From Diorhabda sublineata (taxonomy: Eukaryota; Arthropoda; Insecta; Coleoptera; Chrysomelidae), in assembly GCF_026230105.1 (NCBI RefSeq), contig NC_079485.1:24533572-24597571 (forward strand): a stretch of DNA of 64,000 nucleotides, in the 5' to 3' direction. Below are positions 32,766 through 44,600 of this stretch, in pieces. The first letter of the stretch is position 1. Each line of letters starts with the position of its first letter. The notes under the pieces are model-generated. The model was given only the letters and a program-made list of their open reading frames with translations, did no database searches and was not told where the DNA came from. The translations under genes were made by a program, and so were the position numbers.

Positions 32766-35700
32766 ATGAGTCAACCAACCGAACGTAGCAGACTTATAAT
32801 TCCTGTAACGAATCCTTGTGAGTATTCGTTTAGTTCCAGCATTTCGAGGGAACGTAAAAGAAGAGTGAAACAATTTCAGTGTTGTCTATGTGCCTTATTT
32901 TTGTGAGTAATTATTCTATCATTCATTAAAAAAAATCAAAAGCTTGAGCTTGTTAAAAAACTCATAGACAGTTCAGTTTAAAAAATTTTAACAAACAATC
33001 GCAGTAGATAACCTCAAAATTTGACAGCTGTCGTTTTAAAGAAGGAAAATGTAAGGTACCTGTAAAGGAAAATCTGGACACGAGCTATAACGCCTATGTG
33101 CAGAACTTTGTCCTTTTCTATTTTATCCTTTCAAGAAATTAATGGCGCCCGCGCTTGCGTGCGGTATCCGTCTCTCCTGTCATGTCGTCTCGCGAATGTA
33201 AACAAAACAGACTTGAATTAAACATTGCCATTTGACTCTTCTCTTTTGTAATTTCATTATTTATATCTAAGAATGTTACGTATTTTCTTCATAAAACTTT
33301 GACTATAATGTACCAACATATATGTCCCAATAGTCAATAACATAGTTCGATCATTTGAATAGACCGCTTTTTCACACGCTTCTCTTATTGAGGCCACCAT
33401 CAATTTCTTAGTTCAAGGCCAACCAATCGCGTGTCCAGACTTTACTATACAAGAATTTTAGGAAGATCTGATTTGTGATGACCCCTATCCGTCAGACTAG
33501 GGACTTTTAATCCACGTTATATGCTTATGCTTTACCTTCGGAAAAATACAATTCAACTATTTTTCATAGCGAATTTTAACGGCTATCGTAAACTGAATAG
33601 GAACTAGTTTGGTATTAAAATTAGATTAGAACTCAGAAATAAATTATTTAATTTATCTGATTAATTATATTAGTACAAGTTACACCAACAAATAATTATC
33701 ATTCATAGAAACTACAAAATTCCTTTATATTTTTAGATCTATACTTTTGGTAACAATAATCATCACAGTGATATATAGCATAAACGCGAACAGAATCGTT
33801 AACTCTACAATTCCTGAAAATGACGGTAATATTACGGTAGAAACGTCAGTTATTTCTTTTATTTCTACGACTTTTCCAATAACGGACAAACAAAAGTCAA
33901 ACAAAATATTGGAAGATATTGAATTATGGAATGAAGCGATAGAGGAAGGAAAGAGAAATTTACTTGAAAAAGATAAAATTGAAGAAGCTATTCCATCTCT
34001 AAATATTCAAAGTCCAAGTTATCGACATCAAAGAGTTACAGCTACCAGTAAACGTGGAAGAGAATTATCTAGAGTTGGATTCGTTGAAGAATTCGCTACA
34101 AAACACATATATAGGTAATTAATTAAATATCAATTTGTAACAGCTTTGACCACACATAAATATAAACGTTTTTATTTTCACAGAAACGTAGATAACACAA
34201 CAATTGATATTATGTGTCAAAACCAAGGTATTCCGTCTGGAGGATGTTGCCAAAATAAGACTATACAATGTAATATATTCCACAAATATAGATCTTTCAA
34301 TGGAACGTGTAATAATTTAAAAAAGCCATTGGATTACGGTACAGCTTATAGACCATTTAGAAGGATGTTACCACCAAATTACGCAGATGGTCAGTAGATC
34401 GATGTTTTTAATAACTTGCTTTACATAGCTCACCTCCTGTGTATTATTGATTTCTTTCTTATTCAGACGCATTCTTTTCTAATTTGTTCTTTATTATCTG
34501 ATATTATACAGAAAATAAATGTTTTTTAATGTCTATCGAGTTTAACAGATGTAACTCAAAAATGAAAATTGTTATTCTAATACATGTCCTTAGTTTGTAT
34601 CATTAAAACAGCATGAGAAAATTTGTACATATATGAGGCTTTTGGTAATTTTTTATAAAATTTCCGTAAAAGTGTAAAACTTGCTCGAAGCCTTATAATT
34701 TTGTGGCTGTCGCTTGAACCAAAAACAGTATCAACGATCAAAGTGGGAAATTAACTCTGTGTGCCATAATAACCTTTGCAAGTAGGACATACATTACCGG
34801 TCAAAAGTTTTTGCCCACCCTATAATCAAAATAATACAATTTAACAAATTTCTCTCTCATATTGTCAAGCGAAAGTCGAAACGGTATCTTCTTACAAACC
34901 AAAAATAAGAGTGTCTGTTATTTGCATGTTTATATTTTGTTAGCCTTGTGAGACTCAAGAGCGTCTCTTTTTGGACCAAGACAAGTTTTTGTGTAGTTCA
35001 CATTCTAATTGTTTTCATTCTCGATCTGCTTTGAGTACTTCTATAGTGAAAAGGATATTGAGAGAAGCTGGCCTTTTTTTAGACGTCAAAATAAAATTAA
35101 GTGGTTGCAATGAGTTGAAGGACATAAAAATTGAACGCATGAACAGTGGGAGAGAGTTTTATGGAGTGATAAGTCGAAGCTTGAGGTTTTTGAGTCTAAG
35201 AGAAGAGTGTTTTTGCACAGATCAAAGGAAGAATGGATGTTAGATCCATGTGTAATCCCGATTGTAAGACACTCGACACTCTCGGTGATGGTTTGGGGAT
35301 GTTTGGGAGTAACGGCGACTGAAGACCTGGTAAATATTGAAGGGATTTTTAAGAAAGAAGGCTACAAAAAATATTTAAAAATGTAGTACGTTTTAACCAG
35401 CTCCTGATCAGTAGAAAATTTATCTTCCGGCATGAAAACGATCCTTGAAGCTGTGCAAATAGTATTTCAAAGAATTGGAAAGAATGCACTGGAAGTATAG
35501 ATTTAGCCGTCACAGTCGCACAACCGCAACCCGATTGAATTGTGGGACAAATTGAACAGGGAAGTCAGAAATGCCAAAAGTGTGCACCGAAATAAAAAAC
35601 ATCGATTAATTAAAAATTTAAACATATAACAATTCAGACTATATTTTCAATATTACTTTATTCTAATCTTTATATGATCTTTACAATATAAATATCAGAA

Positions 35701-38700
35701 TCTATCGTATTGTTTTTATTTGTTGTGTATCACGCAAAGTATAGGGTGGGCAAGAACTTTTAACCGGTAGTTTGTTTCTAATGCAGCATAAGTGTAATTT
35801 TAAGAGGTATAGCTCTTCCAATATCAATTGCAGACTATAAAAACCCTTGCCGACAATTTTGTTTGATCTACCATAGGCGTAGATACCTCATTTAATAAAT
35901 TCATTATTTTTATAAATACTTTTAAAAATATGTATATCTTATGCGAGAAAGTATTCATTAAAAGGCAATTGAATCAATATAAATTGAACGCCGTTATTTA
36001 GACAGATGCCCTTAATTGTAGTTCTTAGAAAAAAATCATTATTATACCTCGTTAACTTGCTACAACTGAATACCAAACGATAAAACGTAAATAAACGTGT
36101 AAAATCTACCTGCCTGTAGCGTTTGGTTTGGTTTTAAGTTTGAGGGTACCAGACGTGAACTGAGCCCTTTTTGTTCCCCATTCGTTTTTTTTTCATTTCA
36201 AAGCAAAAATCATAACGGAAAAATACCAATAGAAAAAAAAACATTGCAATTCAAAAGTATCTTTGAAAATAATCATGGTAGTCAGAATCGTCAGAACTAG
36301 AGTCATCATTTGATTGAATTATGATGGGTTGTAAAGAGGGTGATACCACATACTCATATTCTTCTTTGTTAACATGTTCAACACAGTTTTCCAAAGCTTT
36401 TGGCGGTCTGCTGATAGAACTTTCTTAACGGGTTCTACAACCTCTTTACTCAGTTCTGGTTCTGGTTCTCAGTACTACATTTTCGTAATTCTGATTTTAC
36501 GTTTGCCCATATTAATCCCATAGTGTTAAATATCCAATAATTAGGAGGTAGTCTGAGAAGATTATGACCCTGCTTTTTGCACAACTTGTCAATATAATAA
36601 ATTTTCTCTAACTTGGGACCTTTAATAACAGTAAGCAATTCTTTGTTTGTTACCACCATTGGGTATCTTAAGGAGTTGCTGTCATATCTTCATGATAATC
36701 AGCTGCACAGTTTTTAATTTTTTTAGCAGATTTTAATAAAACTAATTTACTACATTGTAACTGTCAAATCATGTTTCATCTAGATAAATTATGTGTTTAT
36801 TAGAACTTCGGTAGTCTTTCATCTAACGCAAAGAATCTTGTCGCCATCGAACTATTCTTGACGATTCTAAATGTTTCTAAACTGGTATAATTGTATTCTG
36901 GATAATTTGCTACCCTGGTCTCCTTCTATAAATTATAAATTGTCCTACGTATAAAATCTTCAGTAGCTTTGTCAACTGATTTCAGTTTTTCTTTACATGT
37001 TTTTCGGTTCTGTGAATGATCCACAGCAACCCTTTTCATGACTACTGGATAAATAGAAAATTTATTTACTCTAATTAATTCAGCAATTCTTATCATGATT
37101 GCATTATAAGATTTCGGAGTATTATCCTTTTTTAAACATTCGAATATATTTAAAATAACTTGCTGAGTTTCTATATCTAAATCTTTATTATTAAATTCAT
37201 ACCTGTCTTTATTCTTACCACACTGAGCAATTTCATTATCTTCATTTGCCCACAGTCTGAAGAACGCCATATATCTATTTATTTAAAGAAGTTTATGAAA
37301 TAAATAAATCTCACCAAACGAAGCCACTGTTTATCGCAGACTGTCTCTGGCAGAAAGATTTCGAAGAAATTGTGTACACATGCCTTCCGACAGCTTCGGC
37401 AAAACGATTTGATGTTTTCATTGGTAAAAAATGTAGATGATGAGTCCACGTGGACTGACGATTTGTTAGATGTTTTATATGGAAAGTAAAAATTATTTTT
37501 TATTTCTAAATTTGGTATGAGTACCATGCGTATTTATGAAAAATTGATTGTTCCTCGCATAACTGTCTTCTGCCATTGATATTGGAAGAACTATTACAAT
37601 TTCTTATAATCTTCAGTCAATGTTAATAACAATGTAACTTCCTTAAATAATCAAACTTTTAGATAATACGATGAAGAAATAATTTTACGAAAAAAATTAC
37701 GTTACTCATATTTTAGGAAGTTTTAATCATTATTAAATTGATAAATATATTGCAGCAATTAGCAAACCGAGAATATCTGAAACCGGAGAACCTTTACCAT
37801 CGGCTAGGACAGTTAGTTTAGTTATACACCGACCTTATTACAGAGACGATCCCAAATTTACGGTTATGTTAGCAGTATGGGGTCAATTTTTGGATCACGA
37901 CATAACTGCCACAGCTTTGAGTCAAAAAGTGGATGGAAGTACAATATCTTGTTGCGGTCAAAACAGTACAACTTCTCCAGAATGTTTTCCAGTGTATTTG
38001 GACGAAAATGATCCTTTCAGGTATATGATATAATCAATAATCTTAACAACAAGATTCAAAGTGTAAGTTTTAGAGAATACAATGTGAGTTGCATGGAGTT
38101 CGTTAGATCTGCTCCGGCTCCTACTTGTTGTCTCGGACCTCGAGAACAAATGAATCAAGTAACTTCTTATATCGATGGTTCTGTTGTATACAGTGTTGAC
38201 GAAGATTTTGCGAAAAAGTTACGAACTCTGAAAAATGGGATGTTGAAAGTCTTGGTTACTTCAGATGAGAGAACACTTCTACCAGTTTCTGATGATTTAA
38301 ATGACGGATGTAATCGTGAAGAATATGAGATGAATGGAAAATATTGTTTTTTAACAGGTCTGATATTGTTTGTTCCTAATTCTTGCAATAAAACAATTTT
38401 AAATGTAGGTGATGCTAGGGCGAATGAAAACTTACATCTAACTACTATGCATTTATTATGGGTCCGTCAACATAACTCGATTGCATCGAATTTATCTAAA
38501 CTGAACTCACATTGGGATGACGAAAGGATTTTTCAGGAAACCAGAAGAATTATTGCAGCTCAGATACAGCATATTACTTATAACGAGTTTTTACCAATTT
38601 TATTGGGTTAGTAGTTTTATAACTCCACAAGAATGGATCAAAATATTATTCTTTTATTTTACTAATTAAAAAAAACAATAAACTGTAATTCAATTTACAG

Positions 38701-41035
38701 GCAAGAGCCTAATGAAGAAATTCAATTTATACCCGAAGAAGAAAGAATATTTTAAAATGTATAATGACAGTTTAGATCCCAGTATAGCTAATAATTTTGC
38801 AACAGCTGCATTTAGGTTTGCACACTCCATCATTCCTGGTCTAATGAAACTTTTGGCTAATGATACATCTTCTCCTGATTTTATTCAAATGCATAAAATG
38901 TTATTTAATCCTTTTGATTTGTACGAGCCGGGTGGTTTGGATAAGACCTTGAGAGGTGCGATGAATACCAATATACAAGCTTCAGATTCCTATTTTACCA
39001 ATGAGGTAAGTTATTTCCAGGTACTTTGCACCAAATTGTTATCTATATCAAATGAATACCTGAAATGATAATTATGGTACTAAATGTACTGTTTCAATAA
39101 CCATTAGCAATTATTGGAAGATATTTTTAGTATTAAATGCAAGCATATGTTGTTTATCATTTTTTATTATCGGTGACATGTATATTATTGAAGGTAATAA
39201 ATTTGGAAATTATGGAAATGAACAATTTTTCTCTTTTAAATGCGTGTTTTAGTTAAAATCTCACATGTTTGAAAGAACCGTTGAACAAACCAAACAACCA
39301 AAATTGTGTGGACTCGACCTTGTATCTTTAAATGTTCAAAGAGGTAGAGATCATGGATTACCTGGTTACACAAAATGGAGACAACATTGTGGTTTGAAAA
39401 AACCCTCGAATTTCAAAGATTTACAAGATGAAATGGATCCAGATTCTTTACATAATATGGAAATGATTTACAAGTAGGTTGAAAAATCACAAACAAAATT
39501 GATTCAATTGTTCATAAACATTTGATACATTTAAAAAAAATTATGATGATAGTATCTGGTAAAAAAAATGCACGATATCCACAAGAGATGTTCTTAATTA
39601 ATAATAATGGAGAGCTTTTTAAGTAAACTAAGTAAAATTTGTTCACATCAGACTCTTTCGTATTTAAAACAAAATATACATCAATTTTTTATGAAAAAGT
39701 TGTTTCGTAAACCATTGTTCAGTTTCTTCTCCTACTTTAATAATATTTGGCACTTATTTAAAATTTACAAAATAGTTTACACCACACATAACCAAAATAT
39801 CGTCTTCAGACTGAAGGTGAAACTGTTTTACCTTCAGTCTCTGAAGACGATAACTTGGTTATCGAAATGCGCGTCAGACAGTGTAATTGTGAGTGTTGGT
39901 GTAAACATGGTGTTCAATATGAATATCACCAACGGTTCCAGAAATTCCAACTTGGCCGATTCATAAACTTGACTTTCCGTTTGCTATCTATTGACTCTAT
40001 TCATAAACTTAGCCGACGTTGCTGCCGTTAACCAAAAATTGTATTCTTTTTGACATGTGTACTTACTGCTTTTTGTTTTTGTAATATTTTTGTTTGTTAT
40101 CCAGTATTTATGGACGATATTATGGGAAATAGCGAGTTTTTTTTATTGGAAGCAATAGGCAAAATCACGTGACAAACGAAAATGTATGTGATTGTTTTTT
40201 CCTATTGCCACGAACGGCACCAACAGCAGACAGATCGACAAACGGCAACTATGAATGGTCTCATACATTTCAATGTTTTTAATTTTGTAACAGCAAATGT
40301 CAACGGCACCGGCAAACGGAAAGTCAAGTTTCCTTTATTCACATACAAAGATGTGTTACGATTATTTTTGTTATTGGGGGTTGGGAACAATAAATAACAT
40401 TATATTTAAATCTATACACTTTATTAGAACTGGCGAATAGAGAAGTAATAAAACGTGCTTTCTTATTTATTATTAACAACTTGACAACTAAAAGTTAGGT
40501 TAAGTATACTAACCTGAACTCTCCTTATTTACAGAATTTGGCACAGAACTATAATATCTTAATTAGATGCTTCTTCTTACCTCCACCCTCCATACTAAAT
40601 ATAAATTTCTAACTAAATTGTTTTTCTTATTTAAGCAATATCGATGACGTAGATCTATACACTGGCGCACTTAGTGAAAAACCGATAAAAGGAAGCATTT
40701 TAGGGCCAACTATAATGTGTTTGATCTTGGATCAGTTTTATAGATTAAAACATGGGGACCGGTTTTGGTACGAAAATCCTCATCCACCTCAAGGATTCGC
40801 AATGGATCAACTCAACGAATTACGTAAAACAACTTTGGCGAATATAATTTGCGACAACGCGGACAATTTAGAAACTATTCAAAGAAAAGTAATGCAAAAA
40901 GCTGGAAAAAACAATATGTATGTCAGTTGTAAGGACATTGAAAGAACAAACCTTGAATTATGGAAAGAAAATCTAACTCGCTTGGATTTTGTTACAGATG
41001 AAACTAAAATTATTGTTAAGAAATCTATAGTTTAA
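32766..41035 (+). CDS. Animal-type heme peroxidase with N-terminal membrane anchor
   Basis: Eight coding exons: 32766-32902, 33737-34114, 34184-34389, 37756-38020, 38074-38606, 38701-39005, 39253-39473, 40636-41035. All have GT/AG ends and matching phases, giving 814 residues. Residues 1-38 are hydrophilic and end in RERKRRVK. About 39-62 (CCLCALFLSILLVTIIITVI...) is one hydrophobic segment formed across the exon 1/2 junction, so a type II anchor with the enzyme outside or luminal is inferred. The peroxidase domain (~180-800) has WGQFLDHD (Asp287, distal His288), GDARANEN (Arg444, Glu447, the catalytic Arg and heme-ester Glu positions), AAFRFAHSIIPG (proximal His548) and VQRGRDHGLP. It would oxidise substrates with H2O2. 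Closest type is the insect chorion-peroxidase-like group; no Ig or LRR domains as in peroxidasin, no NADPH oxidase part as in Duox. Introns 1, 3 and 7 carry transposons. It converges on Contactin. Confidence 0.9.
33062..33446. repeat. MITE-like element in peroxidase intron 1
   Basis: Left GTAAAG...TCTGGACACG (33062-33082) is inverted at the right as CGTGTCCAGACTTTAC (33430-33445), apart from a five-base insertion in the left end. The interior is GC-rich around 33145-33200 (GGCGCCCGCGCTTGCGTGCG), unlike the AT-rich intron. Ends are short, so this is tentative. Confidence 0.45.
34797..35767 (+). mobile_element. Tc1-like transposon with degenerate transposase, in peroxidase intron 3
   Basis: Ends CCGGTCAAAAGTTTTTGCCC-ACCC and, read inward from the right, CCGGTTAAAAGTTCTTGCCC-ACCC are inverted and flanked by TA on both sides (34795-34796, 35768-35769). 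Length 971 bp. Plus-strand frames carry STSIVKRILREAGL, MNSGREFYGVISRSL/SLREECFCTDQRK (first-Asp region), DGLGMFGS, EGIFKKEGYKKI-like, FIFRHENDP (decayed QQDNDPKHT) and LNREVRNAKS-like tail. Stops and frameshifts throughout. The smaller size than a full Tc1 (~1.3 kb or more) indicates internal loss. Confidence 0.8.
35768..36265. other. Intron sequence, nothing recognised
   Basis: Part of peroxidase intron 3. No feature supported. Confidence 0.5.
36266..37270 (-). pseudogene. Tc1/mariner-superfamily DDE_3-type transposase pseudogene
   Basis: Minus strand from 37270: WANEDNEIAQCGKNKDRYEF, ETQQVILNIFECLKKDNTPK, IMIRIAELIRVNKFSI and LKSVDKATEDFIRRTIYNLY form the N-terminal HTH part of this family. 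The catalytic centre is missing or scrambled (about 36660-36920), with only IYLDETW-like debris. 36659-36450 encodes TNKELLTVIKGPKLEKIYYI then LPPNYWIFNTMGLIWANVKS, the decayed LPPYHPdLNPIEliWA-vK end; Asn-Pro-Ile-Glu is lost. Internal deletion plus stops. It sits in peroxidase intron 3, antisense to the host gene. Confidence 0.75.
39790..39964. repeat. Repeat C with terminal hairpin, in peroxidase intron 7
   Basis: 39800-39852 folds: ATCGTCTTCAGACTGAAGGT pairs with ACCTTCAGTCTCTGAAGACG-AT, apart from two extra bases. It continues into CAGTGTAATTGTGAGTGTTG and TTCAATATGAATATCACCAA-CGG, shared with 21420-21545. This is the end structure of a snap-back MITE family. Confidence 0.7.
39965..40331. 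repeat. MITE, 367 bp, with 20-bp inverted ends
   Basis: AAACTTGACTTTCCGTTTGC at 39965-39984 is exactly inverted at 40312-40331. No transposase. It directly abuts repeat C, so one inserted beside or into the other. Located in peroxidase intron 7. Confidence 0.8.
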
Positions 41036-41075
41036 ATTATTTTTTTTTCTTCTAATGTTCGTATTAATGAATTCC

Positions 41076-41081
41076 AATAAA
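41076..41081 (+). terminator. Polyadenylation signal of the peroxidase gene
   Basis: AATAAA 41 bases after the stop codon, followed by a T-rich stretch (TTTTGTTCTGTATATT). This predicts a very short 3' UTR. Confidence 0.6.
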
Positions 41082-41650
41082 TTTTGTTCTGTATATTATT
41101 CCAATAACTAAAGTTTTTATGGCAATATAATTAATTTTTTTTTGTTAAAGTAGGTAATACATCAGAAGGCCCATTTCACATCACAGTTTCCCAGATATTA
41201 GTACTTTTATATTTACTCACAATAAAAATTGTTTGGGAAATAGGATATTTCAAAGTAATAGCTGATAAAAATGAAAAAAAAACTAATTGAAAAATATGAA
41301 GTTTATTCATTGTAAATATAAAATTATTCATTGAAAAATTAATAACATTATGAACACAAAGCAAAATCTCATTTTGTTCTACTCTTTTTTGATAAAAGTT
41401 ACAATGCAGGTACTGGCTGTGCTATACAGACTTTGCTTAGTGTTGAAATTATATAAAAACAATACATCTATTGGACGGAATCGATAGCACGATACAGTAA
41501 AAAATACAGAATGTATAAAAAATATATAAAAAATCAGATCTGATACAATCGAGTACTGAATCAAATGGTTTTTGATTCGAGGTGCCTTCGTTTAATAACC
41601 CCTATATAACAATAAAAAATAGACAAAATTCATATAAAAATATAGTATTG

Positions 41651-44600
41651 TCACGATTGTTTATAAACGAACTGTACCGCTAATGTGATAGCAATGCTCA
41701 ATAAACTAATTTGTATATCACTAGCTGCGCTGCGAAAATATTGTGGTTCCCCTGAAACATACAAATTATTAGACAAATGGTCCAATAGATATCTCTTAAA
41801 AAAACGCCAAAATAACAACTAATGTCCTAATACACCAACTCTAGTGCAATTGAGTGCTGTAAGTTATTACAAATATGTACTTTGAATAATGCTATGTTAA
41901 TTAGACAGTTTCAGATAACAACTAACTATAAACTACATGTGTTACTAAAAAAGCAAAACTAGGTATTAAAAATAAACAATCCTCCACCAACAATAACAAA
42001 GTTTCTAAAGTCTTAACCCACCCATTTGGAACTGCTTTTCTGGTGAACTCATTCTCCCATCTCCACCATTTGAGTACGCTAGAACTCTTAGCTTATAAAC
42101 CTTTCCAGGAGAAAGATTGGTAACATAACCTTCTAAATTTCCTCCAAAAGGTATGATCGTATCATTTGCTGTGCTTAAATCTTGATCACTCTCCCAAACT
42201 CGAATCTAAAAAAAGGTGAATACATATATTTTAAGAATTATTCACAATTTTTACTAATTTATTATTTCAATAAATAATTGTAGAACTTGGAATGTACTTC
42301 CAAAGCCAAAATTGATAAGTTGATCATCATAGTATAGTATATTATATGACAATATGAATGTGTAAAAACTAAGAAATTTAAAAATGTATCAAAGTATTAG
42401 ATAAAGGTATAAGTAGATCTACCTTGTAACCTTGCAACGGTTCTTCTTCCAATGAAGGTTGAACATAACGCCAAACAACTTTAACTGTGGAAGGATTAAT
42501 ACCATAGACCATAACCGAAGAAGGAGGCTTTTGAGGGGCCTTTCTATAAGTACGTTCTGAAAAATAAATAAAAAAATTGTTAAAAAGCTCACAGGTAAAT
42601 TGAAATTACTGAATTTCTTACCAATGAAACGTTCACTTTCAGGTCCTTCTCCAGCTGAATTGTAAACCATGGCTTTAACAAAATAATATGTATCTGGTTG
42701 AAGACCAACGATAAGAGCCCATGGTCTTGTTTTTCTGGACAAGTAGTAGACAGCATCTTGTTCATTGGAACCTTTTTTCCAATACTTTATCTACATCAAA
42801 GCAAAGTATTATCTATTACATGCTGGATCTATTTGGATTATTATTATATTTTATCAAATTTACAAAAATTTTTCAGGAAAGCTTGTGAAAATTTTCTAAA
42901 TTACTTACTCTATGGCCAATAAGTTTTCCTCTGATACTTTCTCTACTTTGATCAACTGGTACCCAACTGACATTAAGAGCAGTCGAGTTGAAGGATTTAG
43001 CCACAACCAATTGAGGAGCAACTTGTGGCATGTCTTCGGCAGAATAAATAACTACTTCATGACTAATTGGTCCTGCACCTTCACTATTAAATGCCTGTAC
43101 TTTAACTACATATTCGGTATAGTAATATTGAGAGTCAATGTAAACAACAGCTTCTCCAACATTACCATATTCTTCTAACTTCTGGCTCTTAAACTCAACT
43201 TCACCATCTTTTCTTTTCCAGAATATTTTATAATGAATTCCAGGTGCATTCTGTTCATCTGCTTTAAGAGGATCCCATCTTATTGTGAGATCACCAATTT
43301 TTCCACCACCTCCACCTATATTACGAGGTGCAATGTAAGGTCTATCTGGTGGACTAGGGTATTTGGGACTAGGCTGAGATGGAGCTCCCATTCCTAAATT
43401 ATTCCACGCTGCTACTCTAAATTCATGTACAGCCCAAGGTATTAAATTATTGTCGATAACAGCTTCCTTTCTTCTTGTGTATCTATCTATTTCAGAAGCT
43501 CTTACACCATGAGTTATGTTTACCCAAGTTTGATTCCAATTGGTTCTACTGCTGATAGTGTAACTATGAATTGGAGAACCGTGACTAGCACCATCTGTCC
43601 ACTGTAAAGTAACTGATGTTTTCTTGATGTCCAATACTTTAACACCACCTGGAGGCCCAGGCGGGCCTTCTACAATTACCAAAGCTCTTGAAAATATTCG
43701 ACCCACTGCAGATTTTACGACACATTCATAATCGCCGGTATCAGAGAATGTTGAGTTTATTATTCTTAAATAACCTCCATCAATTTTCTAAAAGAGAAAT
43801 GAAGTTGAATATTTATAAACTGTAATGAAAAAAAAAATAGAACAGAGGGAACAATTACATATTGGTTAGCAATTTAAAAGTACTATTCAACTCTCTAGAT
43901 GGAAAAATAGTATGGGAAAGTGTGAGGAAAATAGGAATCCCCTGAAAAAACATTGAAAAAGAAAAGCTATAAAATGATGGCCATCATTGGCTAGATAAAC
44001 CTAGAACCATAGATTAATATATTCAGACAATAAGGTAATATTAGATACTTTTAAGAAAATAGAAGTAGATATGGATAAATACAAGACCTGAGAATGGAAA
44101 TAAATAAAAATATGTAAAAGGAAAGTAATAAATAAAAAAGGAAACATGAGAAAGATTTAATGAAAGGACAAAGAATAAAGTTATCCTATTTGAATATCTG
44201 GAAGTGGGTCATTTTAATAGAAGATGGAAAAATAGATATAGAGATAGCAAACAGTGTAATAAAATCCAATCAAATATACTATAAGAAATGAGGTAATCAT
44301 AGAAAAGCTGGAATAGGAGCCAATAAGAAGCAAGATAGTTAAAAGATGATTAAACTGGTACAGAAACACGAATGAAAAAATAAACTGAAGAAAACATAAG
44401 GACAGAATGGTACCCAGGAAAACATGGGTAAAGAAGCACAGAAGAGAAAAAACAATATAATAAATGATTGAAGTAGTAATGGTCTGTAAAGAGTGGAAAA
44501 TGGATAAAAAAAGAGTGAACACTAAAGCCCCAATACTCCTACTATAATTTCGAATGGTGTTGCAGGTTGAGGACCCAAAATAAAGCTGTCCAAGAGTTTT

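Noticed and set aside
39607..39966. 119-codon plus-strand frame in peroxidase intron 7
   Set aside because: No domain; it runs through AT-rich intron and the repeat C hairpin.
44214..44522. 102-codon Phe/Leu-rich minus-strand frame
   Set aside because: Composition follows an A-rich intron of Contactin; no family or splice support.
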